A stretch of DNA of 64,000 bases. It comes from Pseudarthrobacter sp. NS4. GTDB lineage: Bacteria > Actinomycetota > Actinomycetes > Actinomycetales > Micrococcaceae. Made by a program: the position numbers and the translations under genes. The notes below the pieces were generated by a model, which was not told the origin of the DNA, searched no databases, and was given only the letters and a program-made list of their open reading frames with translations. Positions 16,450 to 25,138 of this stretch are shown here, piece by piece. Position 1 is the first letter of the stretch; each line of letters begins with the position of its first letter. Location: the NCBI RefSeq assembly GCF_024758005.1, contig NZ_CP103288.1, positions 1,984,001 to 2,048,000 of the forward strand, given 5' to 3'.

Positions 16450-17538
16450 TCAGCACTCCTTGGTTGCCACGAAGTAGGCGTTGAAGGGATCTTCGTCCAG
16501 GTCCACCACCCGCACGTCCTGGAACCCCGCATCCCGGACCATCTTTTCGGCCTGCTGCACACCCCACACAGTGCCCAGCCCGTCGCCGCCCTGGGCCAGC
16601 GAAACGGACATGCAGTGCGTGGTGGAGATGGCGTAGAGAAAGGCAGCCCAGGGCAGTTCGATGTTGTCCTCAAGGTTGCTTGAAGCTTTCATGTCCACCA
16701 TGAGGAAGGTCCCGCCCGGCTTCAACGCCTGCCGGATGTTGCTGAGCACGGTGGCCGGGTGGGCCTGGTCATGCACGGCGTCGAAGACGGTGACCAGGTC
16801 GAACTCTTCCCGGAGGTCCAGGGCGGCGGCGTCGCGCAGTTCGAACCGGACATTGCTGAGTCCCAGGTGCTGCGCCTCGGCCCGGCCGGCCTCGAGGGCT
16901 TCCTCGAAGAAGTCGTAGCCCACAAAGCTGCTGGTTGGGAATGCCCGTGCCATCAGGTTCACGGCGTGGCCCGCACCGCAGCCGATATCGGCCACCCGGA
17001 TGCCGGAGCGGAGGTCTTCCATCCTTCCGGACAGCGGGAGGATGCTGTCCACCAGGGAGGCATCGTGGACGGAAGCGCTGTCTGCTGCCTGGATCTGGAC
17101 GAAGCCGGGGTAGTCGGAGTAGTCCAGTCCGCCGCCCGTACGGAATTTCTCCACCACTTTGCCGGCGACTTCGCCCATCAGCGTGATGTATGTGAGCGTA
17201 CGGGCAAGGTTGTCCACTCCGGGTCCGGTGACCGCGGAGGCTATGTCCCGCCGCAGGACGTAGGTTTTTGCGTGGGCGTCGTAGTCGATGAAGCGTGCCG
17301 TCACCATGCCGCCGAGCCATTCACGGACGTAGCGCTCGTTGAGCCCCGCGGCGTCGGCAATCTGGACGCTGCTGGCGGGTGGAAGGCCGGCCAACGTTTC
17401 GAAAAGCCCCGCCTGGTGTCCGATGCTGATGAGAATTCCGGTTGATGCGTCATTCAGGATGCGCACCAGCCGTTCCGCGGCAGCGTCAGCTGCTGTTTCC
17501 TTCGGGTCCGTGGCTGTCTCCGCACGGTATGTGGTCAT
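16450..17538 (-). CDS. class I SAM-dependent methyltransferase with N-terminal winged-helix domain
   Basis: 362 residues. An N-terminal helical/winged-helix region (about 20-110: AERLVRILNDASTGILISIGHQAGLFETLAG, NERYVREWLGGMV) resembles Rv2258c-type methyltransferases. The Rossmann domain follows, with motif I VADIGCGAGHAVN near residue 180, FVGYDFFEEALEAGR and LVTVFDAVHD. The substrate is unknown. GGAAAGGGCG precedes ATG 17538. It lies on the same strand downstream of a LuxR-type regulator gene, with a possible small Cys-rich gene between, and could be a target of that regulator. Confidence 0.85.
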   Translation of the reverse strand: MTTYRAETATDPKETAADAAAERLVRILNDASTGILISIGHQAGLFETLAGLPPASSVQIADAAGLNERYVREWLGGMVTARFIDYDAHAKTYVLRRDIASAVTGPGVDNLARTLTYITLMGEVAGKVVEKFRTGGGLDYSDYPGFVQIQAADSASVHDASLVDSILPLSGRMEDLRSGIRVADIGCGAGHAVNLMARAFPTSSFVGYDFFEEALEAGRAEAQHLGLSNVRFELRDAAALDLREEFDLVTVFDAVHDQAHPATVLSNIRQALKPGGTFLMVDMKASSNLEDNIELPWAAFLYAISTTHCMSVSLAQGGDGLGTVWGVQQAEKMVRDAGFQDVRVVDLDEDPFNAYFVATKEC

Positions 17539-17560
17539 GATCCGCCCTTTCCATGCTGTG

Positions 17561-17785
17561 TTAGGCCCCGAAGCCGGTATTCCATTCCTTGTCCTGGTCC
17601 GTGTCCGGGCCATCGGGGTGTTTGGATATGTTGACGTTATGGCGGGGGAGCAGGTGTCCGCGTCGGGGGAATTGTGTATCTTTTCGGCGCGCGGTGGTGC
17701 ATATGCTGCAGCCTCCATAACACCCGAAGCAGAGGCCGCCGCAGCCAGCAAACGCGTCAGTCAGAAAACGCGTCAGCCGGAACAT
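17561..17785 (-). CDS. possible small Cys-rich protein, hypothetical
   Basis: A 74-residue open frame starting MFRLTRFLTDAFAGCGG, with five cysteines closely spaced at 15, 19, 22, 26 and 29, then a polar tail ending DKEWNTGFGA. It ends 22 nt before the methyltransferase start and begins 93 nt after the LuxR gene stop, which is operon-like spacing. Against it, there is no clear ribosome-binding site, third-position GC is lower than in neighbouring genes, and no family is recognised. Alternatively, the 340-bp gap at 17539-17878 is a non-coding promoter region. Confidence 0.3.
   Translation of the reverse strand: MFRLTRFLTDAFAGCGGLCFGCYGGCSICTTARRKDTQFPRRGHLLPRHNVNISKHPDGPDTDQDKEWNTGFGA
17750..17776. 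repeat. direct repeat in the LuxR-methyltransferase gap
   Basis: AAACGCGTCAG occurs at 17750-17760 and 17766-17776 (period 16). It lies upstream of the methyltransferase gene and could be a regulator-binding site, for example for the LuxR protein encoded next door. Confidence 0.4.
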
Positions 17786-17878
17786 CAGCAACGTCCGACG
17801 GCGGGGGCGTGCACACGTGCCAGGTCCGCTTTCCACACGGGCCGCGGGACGCCGGCGTGCCTTGCAGAAAAACGTGCC

Positions 17879-19492
17879 CTATAACAACCGGTGCTCCCGG
17901 GCCCAGCCGGCTGCGCCGGTCCGGGAGGTCACGCCAATTTTTAGGAAGATGTTTGCGAGATGGCGCCCCACCGTCTTTTCGCTGACGACCAGGGCCGCTG
18001 CCACGTCCCGGTTGCTGGCTCCCCGACTCACCAGGGTCAGCACCTCGGCCTCCCGGGCGGTCAGCCGGCCGGGCAGACGTGCCTCCACCCGCCGGAGATC
18101 GGGCAGCGCGCCAAGCTGCCGGTAGATGGCGACGGCGGTGGCCCTGTCTGCCTCCGCCACCTCCTGCTGTTGCATGCCGGCGCGGCAGGCTGCCAGGAGT
18201 TCATGCACTCTGGCGATGCTGTACCGCGCCCGCTGGTTGCGGTAGGTCCGGGCCACCGGTTCCAGTGCTGCCAATGCTTCCGGGAACAGGCCGGCGGACA
18301 GCAGCAGGTGTGCCCGGGCATGGCTTGCCCACGCCAGGAAACCCGGAGAAGCGAACCGCACCGCAGTCTGTTCCAGCTCGCTGCAGTAGGCCGCCGCGAG
18401 GTCGGGCTGCCCGCAGGTGAGCGCGATTTCGGTGGCGGGCAGGAGGAGCCGGGCACGGTCCAGGGGGTTTCCCTCCCCAAGGGAAAGGCCGAGCTGCTCA
18501 AGTGCCTGGACGTAGTGGCCGGAGGCACACAAAAGCAGCGCTTCTCCCGGCTGCGGATCCATCCCCGATTCACGCACCCGGGCAAATGCCCGCCTGGCCC
18601 CTGCCTCGTCACCGCGCAGCCGGAGGATCTCGCCCAGCTCGTAGAAGCCCGCACCGGCCATCCAGCCGTGTGCCTTCGCCAGTTTTTCGCTCAACGGCCC
18701 GATCTCCTGAACCACTTCATCCCATGCGCCCTCGATGCTGAGCAACTGGAGTTCGTGGACGCGCGTCACATGGGCATACACGAATGTGCTGGACAGCCCG
18801 GACGTCCAGCGGTCCAGTGCTTCGGTCCATGCCCTCATGCGCGCATAATCGGCCAGCACGTGGCAGAGGTGGGTTACTGTGCAGTAGATGTCACCGCTCC
18901 ATTCAACGGGCACCTCGCCGGCCAGGATGGGAAGCATTGCTTCGTCGAGGTCGCTGAAGCCGGCATCGGTTTCCCCGCTTCGCACCAAAGCCAGGCCTGA
19001 CAGCACCCGGGCAAAGCAGAGCAGTGCCGGATCCCCGTGGGAACGTGAGAGCTCTTCCAGGGTTGCGGATGCACTGGCCGCAGGCGCAGCGTCGCCTTCG
19101 AAGTCCAGGGACATAGACGCTTCCACATACAGGAGGTAGCCATAGGCTGGAATGTCCTGGAGGCCCTGGAGACTCCGCCGGGCGCGGTTCAGCCAGCCGG
19201 AGGCAAGCGCCAGATCACCGCGGGTGCCCCACCGGAGGCCGAGGCTGATTGCTGTCATTGCCGCACCGGGACGGTCGCCGGCGCGGGTGAAGCGGCGGTA
19301 GAGTTCTTCGGCTCCGGCCAGCGCCTCGGGAACATTCCCCAACCACCAGGACGAGCTTGCCAGGGCCTGCAGGTCCCCGGTGGCAAGAGGTGCCCGGAGG
19401 GCGGCCGCCGCCAGGTTGCTTGCGACCGCAGGCCAGTCCCGCCGGGCGAACGCTTCGCGCCCGGACATCAGCAGTTGGTCGAGTTCTGGCAT
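17879..19492 (-). CDS. LuxR-type transcriptional regulator with TPR-like repeats
   Basis: 537 residues. The C-terminal 60 residues are a LuxR/FixJ HTH: LTAREAEVLTLVSRGASNRDVAAALVVSEKTVGRHLANIF. The rest is all-helical, with TPR-like repeats (for example EALAGAEELYRRFTRAGDRPGAAMTA). No N-terminal ATPase domain is present, unlike full-length LAL/MalT regulators, so this is a shortened TPR-LuxR form. It likely binds DNA in response to a ligand or partner sensed by the repeats. GGGAG precedes ATG 19492. Divergent from the hypothetical gene at 19550 and upstream of the methyltransferase gene on its own strand. Confidence 0.85.
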   Translation of the reverse strand: MPELDQLLMSGREAFARRDWPAVASNLAAAALRAPLATGDLQALASSSWWLGNVPEALAGAEELYRRFTRAGDRPGAAMTAISLGLRWGTRGDLALASGWLNRARRSLQGLQDIPAYGYLLYVEASMSLDFEGDAAPAASASATLEELSRSHGDPALLCFARVLSGLALVRSGETDAGFSDLDEAMLPILAGEVPVEWSGDIYCTVTHLCHVLADYARMRAWTEALDRWTSGLSSTFVYAHVTRVHELQLLSIEGAWDEVVQEIGPLSEKLAKAHGWMAGAGFYELGEILRLRGDEAGARRAFARVRESGMDPQPGEALLLCASGHYVQALEQLGLSLGEGNPLDRARLLLPATEIALTCGQPDLAAAYCSELEQTAVRFASPGFLAWASHARAHLLLSAGLFPEALAALEPVARTYRNQRARYSIARVHELLAACRAGMQQQEVAEADRATAVAIYRQLGALPDLRRVEARLPGRLTAREAEVLTLVSRGASNRDVAAALVVSEKTVGRHLANIFLKIGVTSRTGAAGWAREHRLL

Positions 19493-19549
19493 GCCCGTCT
19501 CCCGGATGACGCCTCCAGCGTACTGCCGCGGGCCGGGACGGAACAGCGG

Positions 19550-20284
19550 ATGCCCGCACTCCTTGAGGCGGCCCGCGCGGCCTGCGACGATGGACTGGTG
19601 GAGTCCCTCTTTGAGTTCCTCTCCGACAAGTGGTGGCTGGTCTTTCCGCTGAGCGCCTTCGCCGGCCACTGGGCCAACTCACTGCGCAAAGCCAGTGAGC
19701 GCCGCCACCAGCGCAAGGTGGAACTCTACAAGCTTCGCAACCAGCACCTGGAAGCCGGGAAGGCGTCGACGGCGGAAGTGGAAGCGCTGATGGCGGCCCA
19801 CGACGCCACCAACAGCCGCTGGCTGGAATACGAGCTCGATGTGGGCAAGCTCATTGATTTTCCGCTCATGACGGATGTCAGGGAACCCATGACGGTTGCC
19901 TTCCTCCGTGCCAAGCGGGAAGCGGACGGCCAGCGCCCTGCCTCTGCTGCCGACGTTACGTCCCCCGCACGGCTTGAGGCCTACCGCAAGGCAGTCGACA
20001 GCTTCGTTGTAGCACTTGACGTCGCCGAGCGGGAGGCGCGCCGCATCAGGGACAGCAAGTTCACCGGCCCCGAACGCGGGCGGTTGGCCAAAGCGCGCAA
20101 ACTGCTGATGATCGCGGAGAACCACGCCGCCACGCCCGCAGAGCGGCAGGCCGCCTACAAGCGCGCACGCCGGGAACTTGACGGGCTGATCGTCCTGCCG
20201 GACGCGACCGTCGCCGCACTGGAGGAGCGCATGGCTCCCGGGCTCGATGCGGGCCGGCGGCCGCCGGAGTTCCGCCCGAACTGA
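19550..20284 (+). CDS. hypothetical protein with N-terminal membrane segment
   Basis: 244 residues. A hydrophobic segment, KWWLVFPLSAFAGHWAN (about 27-43), is followed by a strongly charged, helical, Arg/Lys/Glu/Ala-rich cytoplasmic region (SLRKASERRHQRKVELYKLR) that could form coiled coil. No family recognised. ATG 19550 is selected, with GTG 19601 an alternative; upstream signals are weak. The adjacent HAD gene starts 19 nt after the stop, so the two likely form an operon divergent from the LuxR gene. Confidence 0.68.
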   Translation: MPALLEAARAACDDGLVESLFEFLSDKWWLVFPLSAFAGHWANSLRKASERRHQRKVELYKLRNQHLEAGKASTAEVEALMAAHDATNSRWLEYELDVGKLIDFPLMTDVREPMTVAFLRAKREADGQRPASAADVTSPARLEAYRKAVDSFVVALDVAEREARRIRDSKFTGPERGRLAKARKLLMIAENHAATPAERQAAYKRARRELDGLIVLPDATVAALEERMAPGLDAGRRPPEFRPN

Positions 20285-20303
20285 GACGGCTGGGAGTAAC
20301 AGC

Positions 20304-20810
20304 GTGGCACGCACGCTTTACATCGACGTCGACGGCGTCATCTGTCCTTTCGGCCCGGAAGGAACCACAGGCTGGGGTACGGCCTGGCGCCATGCCGACG
20401 CCGGCCTCCTGCCCGTTGCCTATGCTGCCGAGCTCGTGGCGGGGCTGAACACCCTGGCCCGGGCCGACGGCGTCCGGTGTGTCTGGCTCACCAGCTGGGA
20501 GGAACTTGCCCCGCAGTACCTGTGCCCTGCGATCAACCTGGACGGCGGGAACTGGCCGTACCTCTCGACCACCGGAACGGGCAGCGGGAACGGCTGGTGG
20601 AAACTCCGGGCCATCCAGGACGACGTGGAAATCACTGGCGCGGACGCTGCTGCCTGGATCGACGACCAGCTGGCCTTCGAGGCAGAGGCACAGTCCTGGA
20701 TACAGCTCCTGGGCAGGAGGATGCTGGCGGTTTCCCCACATCCCCGGCGGGGAATGTCACCGGATGAGCTGTCAACGGTCTGCGCATTTCTCACCCGGCC
20801 GTTGTTTTGA
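20304..20810 (+). CDS. HAD-fold hydrolase-like protein
   Basis: 168 residues beginning ARTLYIDVDGVICPFG, the HAD motif I (D-x-D) with nucleophile and acid/base Asp. Motif II is CVWLTSWEE, and WIDDQLAFEAE is motif IV-like. It resembles the short HAD group seen in RNA-repair-associated proteins, but the substrate is unknown. GGGAG lies 6-7 nt before GTG 20304. Likely cotranscribed with the membrane-associated gene just upstream and ended by the hairpin at 20811-20840. Confidence 0.8.
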   Translation: MARTLYIDVDGVICPFGPEGTTGWGTAWRHADAGLLPVAYAAELVAGLNTLARADGVRCVWLTSWEELAPQYLCPAINLDGGNWPYLSTTGTGSGNGWWKLRAIQDDVEITGADAAAWIDDQLAFEAEAQSWIQLLGRRMLAVSPHPRRGMSPDELSTVCAFLTRPLF

Positions 20811-20840
20811 CCTGATGCCCCGACGCGTAGGGGCATCGGG
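20811..20840 (+). terminator. hairpin terminator after the HAD gene
   Basis: An 11-bp stem (one T-G pair): cctgatgcccc at 20811-20821 pairs with 20830-20840 around an 8-nt loop, immediately after the TGA. It has no U-tract, so it may be a weak or Rho-assisted terminator. Confidence 0.6.
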
Positions 20841-20982
20841 CTCACCGAGGTGAAGCCCGCGCAGGGCTTCGCCGCCGAAACCAGCACGACTCTGCGGCCG
20901 GGCAGTCCTCTTCGGGCTCTACCTGATCATTCCGTACTTCCCGGGGTAGTTCGGGCCTCTGGGCACCGCAGCCGGGGTTGGC

Positions 20983-20988
20983 TAGGCT
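20983..20988 (+). promoter_or_regulatory. -10 element of the RibD-like reductase gene (leaderless)
   Basis: TAGGCT, six bases, then ATG 20995, with no ribosome-binding site. Confidence 0.55.
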
Positions 20989-20994
20989 GGCCCC

Positions 20995-21555
20995 ATGTCA
21001 CGGATCCAATACTTTGTAGCTGCTTCCCTGGATGGCTTTATCGCCACCTCCACCGACGATCTCGGCTGGCTCCTGCAGTTTGACGGCTTCGAGGGCGGCA
21101 AGGAAAGTTATGAGTCTTTTATGGCCGGTGTCGGCTGCATCGTGATGGGTGGTGAAACGTACGCCTGGCTGATGGAACACGAACCGGACAAGTGGGCCTA
21201 TGCAGGCATGCCCAGCTACGTGTTCACCAGGCATGAGTACACAGCTCCTGCAGGCGCCGACATCACGTTCGTCCGCGGCGATGTTGCAGAATTCATCGGG
21301 GACTTCCGGCAGGGCGCGGGCGGCAAGAATATCTGGGTCGTAGGTGGCGGGAATCTCGCCGCCCAGTTTGCCGACGCCGGCCTGCTGGATGAGATCATCC
21401 TCTCGGTCATCCCGGTGGTCCTGGGTGACGGTAAGCGCCTGCTGCCCGTGGCAGGCCCGACGCCGCCACTTGAGTTGGCAGCCTCCCGCGCCCTGGGCAG
21501 GGGCATCGTCGAGCTCCGGTACCTGCTGAACGGCCCCGGAGGCAGTGCCTCCTGA
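20995..21555 (+). CDS. dihydrofolate-reductase-like (RibD C-terminal) protein
   Basis: 186 residues: SRIQYFVAASLDGFIATSTDDLGWL at the N-terminus, VMGGETYAWL and NIWVVGGGNLAAQF, typical of the RibD C-terminal/DHFR superfamily. These are NADPH-dependent reductases; this stand-alone class (YyaP/YwjB-like) has unknown substrates. A riboflavin role is not supported by neighbours. Start ATG 20995 is fixed by the leaderless -10. Confidence 0.86.
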   Translation: MSRIQYFVAASLDGFIATSTDDLGWLLQFDGFEGGKESYESFMAGVGCIVMGGETYAWLMEHEPDKWAYAGMPSYVFTRHEYTAPAGADITFVRGDVAEFIGDFRQGAGGKNIWVVGGGNLAAQFADAGLLDEIILSVIPVVLGDGKRLLPVAGPTPPLELAASRALGRGIVELRYLLNGPGGSAS

Positions 21556-21767
21556 GCAACCTCTGGCAGGGCAATTCCGGGCAGTATTCCCGGAATGTTG
21601 TTCAAATACGGGCATGCAGGTACCGCTCCAGCCCGTCTTCCCCTGGGGACAGGGCTAGGTGGATAAAGTCGGCGTGGCCGCGGACAGCGCCACATGGTCT
21701 TGGATATGGCCGGTGCCCATTTGGTACTCCAGCAAAGCGAACAGCAACCCGGCGCCGTATCCCGGCC

Positions 21768-22244
21768 CTAGCCCTGAGGCGGCGCGGCGTTCTCCCGGAT
21801 CATGTTGGTGATCCGTGCAGTGGAAAGCCGGCGTCCGTGCTCATCCGTCATCACGACTTCGTGGGTTACCAGGGTGCGTCCGAGATGGACCGCCGTGCAT
21901 GTCCCGGTCACGATCCCTGCCGAAATGGACCGGTGATGCGTGGCGTTGACCTCGATGCCCACAGCATGCCGGCCCGGCCCGGCGTGCATGCCGGCAGAGA
22001 AGGAACCCAGCGTCTCAGCGAGCACCACGTGCGCACCACCGTGCAGGATCCCGGCCACCTGTGTGTTGCCCTCCACGGGCATGGTGCCCACCGTCCGCTC
22101 GGGACTCATCTCCAGGAAGTGGATCCCCATTTTCACCACCAGTGCCCCGATCCCGAACCGCTCCAGCCAGCCGTGCAGGTGATCCGGGACGCCCGCGGCC
22201 ACCAGCTCATCAGCGAAAGGGCCGGGCGTGAAATTGTCCATCAT
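21768..22244 (-). CDS. hotdog-fold thioesterase (PaaI-like)
   Basis: 158 residues with a single hotdog domain. VEGNTQVAGILHGGAHVVLAETLGS is the signature helix (GxLHGG with the catalytic acidic residue in the following helix), and ATHHRSISAG the strand region. It likely hydrolyses acyl- or aroyl-CoA thioesters, such as 1,4-dihydroxy-2-naphthoyl-CoA or hydroxyphenylacetyl-CoA; the exact substrate is open. Two ATG codons in tandem (22244, 22241) start it. It is divergent from polA with only 19 bp between start codons. Confidence 0.86.
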   Translation of the reverse strand: MMDNFTPGPFADELVAAGVPDHLHGWLERFGIGALVVKMGIHFLEMSPERTVGTMPVEGNTQVAGILHGGAHVVLAETLGSFSAGMHAGPGRHAVGIEVNATHHRSISAGIVTGTCTAVHLGRTLVTHEVVMTDEHGRRLSTARITNMIRENAAPPQG

Positions 22245-22250
22245 GGCAAC

Positions 22251-22257
22251 TAGGCTG
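22251..22257. promoter_or_regulatory. shared bidirectional -10 between polA and the thioesterase gene
   Basis: On the plus strand TAGGCT (22251-22256) ends 7 nt before the polA GTG. On the minus strand CAGCCT (22252-22257) ends 7 nt before the thioesterase ATG at 22244. The same seven base pairs thus serve both strands. Confidence 0.5.
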
Positions 22258-22263
22258 GCACCT

Positions 22264-25107
22264 GTGAGTGAAACAACCAAACCGGCCCCTTTCCCGTCCC
22301 AAGTTATTCCGCAGGACCCGGCCCCGCAGGGCTCCGGCACCGTTAAGGGCACCGCCGTCAAGGACGAAGTTCCGCCCCCGGCCGGTGGAGAGGTTTCAGC
22401 TACTGTCGCGCCCGTGGTGCCCATCACCGGCCAGCCCCGGCTCCTGGTGCTGGACGGACATTCCATGGCTTTCCGTGCCTTCTTTGCGCTCCCGGCGGAC
22501 AAGTTCTCCACCTCCAACGGGCAGCACACCAACGCCATCCACGGCTTCACCTCCATGCTGATCAACCTCATCAAGGAACAGCAGCCCACCCACATTGCCG
22601 TCGCCTTCGACGTCTCGGACGAGTCCACCCACCGCAAGACTGAGTACAGCGAATACAAGGGCGGACGCAACGAAACACCGCGCGAGATGAGCGGCCAGAT
22701 CGACCTCATCGCCCAGGTCATGGAGGCCTGGGGCATTAAGACCATCAAGATGCCCGGCTATGAGGCAGACGACATCCTTGCCACCCTTGCCGCGATGGGC
22801 GAAAAGGCAGGGTACGAGGTGCTGCTGGTTTCGGGTGACCGGGACGCTTTCCAGCTCATCACGGACAACGTCTTCGTCCTGTACCCCAAGAAGGGTGTCA
22901 GCGACATTCCACGGATGGATGCCGCCGCCATCGAGGCGAAGTACTTCGTCAGCCCTGCCCGCTATTCGGACCTTGCCGCGCTGGTGGGGGAGACCGCGGA
23001 CAACCTGCCCGGCGTGCCCGGAGTCGGTCCTAAGACGGCGGCCAAGTGGATCAACCTCTACGGCGGGCTTGAGGGCGTCCTTGAACACCTGGACTCCATC
23101 GGCGGCAAGGTTGGCGACGCGCTCCGCGAAAATGTTGAAGCCGTGAAGCGGAACCGCCGGCTGAACCAACTCCACACGGACCTCGAACTGCCCGTCACGC
23201 TGGACGACCTTTACCAGCCGCGCCCTGACCAGGCGGCCCTCGAGGACCTGTTCGACCAGCTTGAATTCAAGACCATCCGCGGCCGGCTCTTCGCACTCTA
23301 CGGCGATGATGACACTCCGGCCGCCGAGCGGGAGAGCATCGACACGCCCGCCTACGTCACCCCTGCCGGTGCGGCCGAGCTGTCTGAATTCCTGTCGGCC
23401 GGTGCCGGGCAGCGCTCCGCCGTCGCCGTGGACCTCGTCCCCGGCCGGATCGGTGAAGACGCGGCAGCCCTTGCCATCGTCCGCGACGGCGCTGCCGCCT
23501 ACGTGGACCTTTCCGGCCAGGATGCAGAAGCTGAAAATGTCCTGGCAGGGTGGCTGCGGGATCCCGAAGCGCCGAAGGTCCTGCACGGCTTCAAGGCTGC
23601 TTTGAAGGCGCTGACGGCCCGCGGCCTGGAGCTCGAGGGTGTGGTGGATGACACGTCCATCTCCGGCTACCTCATCCAGCCGGACCGCCGCACGTATGAA
23701 CTCGCCGAACTGGCGCAGCACCACCTCAACGTCGGGATCTCCCCGGCCACCGCCAAGGCCGGCCAGCTGGAGCTTTCGTTCGACGGCGACGACGCCGCTG
23801 CCGCCGACGCACTCGTCCAGGCTGCCGCCGTCGTACAGTCCCTGAGCCGCTACTTCGAAGCCGAACTCAAGGAACGCCGGGCGGAAGAACTGCTGTCCAC
23901 CCTCGAACTTCCGGTCAGCCGGGTGCTGGCCGACATGGAACTGGCCGGCATCGGCATCGACCTGGAGCGCATGGACGAGCAGATCGCCGACCTCGCCCGG
24001 GTGATCGACCACGCCCAGGAACAGGCGTTCGCGGCCATCGGCCACGAGGTAAACCTGGGGTCGCCCAAACAGCTGCAGACCGTCCTTTTCGATGAACTCC
24101 AGCTGCCCAAGACAAAAAAGATCAAATCCGGCTACACCACCGATGCCGCGTCGCTGAAGAACCTCCTCGAGAAGACCGGGCACGAGTTCCTGGTCCAGCT
24201 CATGGCCCACCGCGAGGCATCCAAGCTGCGCCAGATGCTGGAGTCGCTGAAGAAATCCGTGGCGGAAGACGGCCGCATCCACACCACATATGCTCAGAAC
24301 GTGGCAGCCACCGGCCGGATCTCCTCCAACAACCCCAACCTGCAGAACATCCCCATCCGCAGCGAGGAAGGCCGCCGGGTCCGCGGAATCTTTGTAGTCA
24401 GTGAAGGCTACGAATGCCTGCTGTCCGCTGACTACTCCCAGATCGAAATGCGGATCATGGCACACCTGTCCGGCGACGAGGGCCTGATCCAGGCCTACCG
24501 GGACGGCGAGGACCTGCACCGGTTCGTGGGCTCCAACATCTTCCACGTACCCACGGAAGAGGTCACCAGCGCCATGCGCTCCAAGGTGAAGGCCATGTCC
24601 TACGGGCTGGCCTACGGCCTCACCTCCTTCGGCCTGTCCAAGCAGCTGGAGATCTCGGTGGATGAGGCCCGCACCCTGATGAAGGATTACTTCGACCGGT
24701 TCGGTGCAGTCCGCGACTACCTCCGCGGTGTCGTCGACCAGGCACGGGTGGACGGCTATACAGCAACCATTGAGGGGCGCCGCCGGTATTTGCCGGACTT
24801 GACCAGCACCGACCGGCAGCTCCGGGAAAACGCGGAACGCATCGCCCTCAACAGCCCCATCCAGGGCTCGGCAGCGGACATCATCAAGCGCGCCATGCTT
24901 GGCGTGCATGCGGAGCTACAGTCGCAGGGCCTGAAGTCCCGGATGCTCCTCCAGGTCCATGACGAACTTGTCCTCGAAGTTGCCCCGGGTGAACGCGGGG
25001 CGGTGGAGAAGCTCGTTACCGAACAAATGGGCGCCGCGGCGGACCTCAGTGTCCCGCTGGACGTCCAGATCGGCGTCGGTCCGAGCTGGTACGACGCCGG
25101 GCACTAA
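22264..25107 (+). CDS. polA: DNA polymerase I
   Basis: 947 residues: 5'-3' exonuclease (about 57-350, LLVLDGHSMAFRAFF, YEADDILATLA, SGDRDAFQLI, HhH NLPGVPGVGPKTAAK), a degenerate 3'-5' exonuclease-like domain (about 365-560), and an A-family polymerase. Motif A is DYSQIE (D723), the O-helix RSKVKAMSYGLAYGL, and motif C VHDE (D900). The proofreading domain has VDLVPG where an active one has D-x-E, so editing is probably absent, as in other actinobacterial PolA. An unusual Pro/Ala-rich N-terminal extension of about 55 residues precedes the nuclease; a later start is possible. GTG 22264 is supported by a -10. Confidence 0.95.
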   Translation: MSETTKPAPFPSQVIPQDPAPQGSGTVKGTAVKDEVPPPAGGEVSATVAPVVPITGQPRLLVLDGHSMAFRAFFALPADKFSTSNGQHTNAIHGFTSMLINLIKEQQPTHIAVAFDVSDESTHRKTEYSEYKGGRNETPREMSGQIDLIAQVMEAWGIKTIKMPGYEADDILATLAAMGEKAGYEVLLVSGDRDAFQLITDNVFVLYPKKGVSDIPRMDAAAIEAKYFVSPARYSDLAALVGETADNLPGVPGVGPKTAAKWINLYGGLEGVLEHLDSIGGKVGDALRENVEAVKRNRRLNQLHTDLELPVTLDDLYQPRPDQAALEDLFDQLEFKTIRGRLFALYGDDDTPAAERESIDTPAYVTPAGAAELSEFLSAGAGQRSAVAVDLVPGRIGEDAAALAIVRDGAAAYVDLSGQDAEAENVLAGWLRDPEAPKVLHGFKAALKALTARGLELEGVVDDTSISGYLIQPDRRTYELAELAQHHLNVGISPATAKAGQLELSFDGDDAAAADALVQAAAVVQSLSRYFEAELKERRAEELLSTLELPVSRVLADMELAGIGIDLERMDEQIADLARVIDHAQEQAFAAIGHEVNLGSPKQLQTVLFDELQLPKTKKIKSGYTTDAASLKNLLEKTGHEFLVQLMAHREASKLRQMLESLKKSVAEDGRIHTTYAQNVAATGRISSNNPNLQNIPIRSEEGRRVRGIFVVSEGYECLLSADYSQIEMRIMAHLSGDEGLIQAYRDGEDLHRFVGSNIFHVPTEEVTSAMRSKVKAMSYGLAYGLTSFGLSKQLEISVDEARTLMKDYFDRFGAVRDYLRGVVDQARVDGYTATIEGRRRYLPDLTSTDRQLRENAERIALNSPIQGSAADIIKRAMLGVHAELQSQGLKSRMLLQVHDELVLEVAPGERGAVEKLVTEQMGAAADLSVPLDVQIGVGPSWYDAGH

Positions 25108-25138
25108 GGCGCAGAGCCCGGCTGACCGGTTGCAGGGA

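Noticed and set aside
20811..20994. small RNA or gene between the HAD and reductase genes
   Set aside because: Only a terminator-like hairpin and a -10 are visible; no conserved RNA fold or SD-led frame.
22396..24909. 837-codon open frame on the minus strand opposite polA
   Set aside because: It is fully antisense to a well-recognised polymerase. Long antisense frames arise from the high third-position GC. The product has low-complexity composition and no motif.
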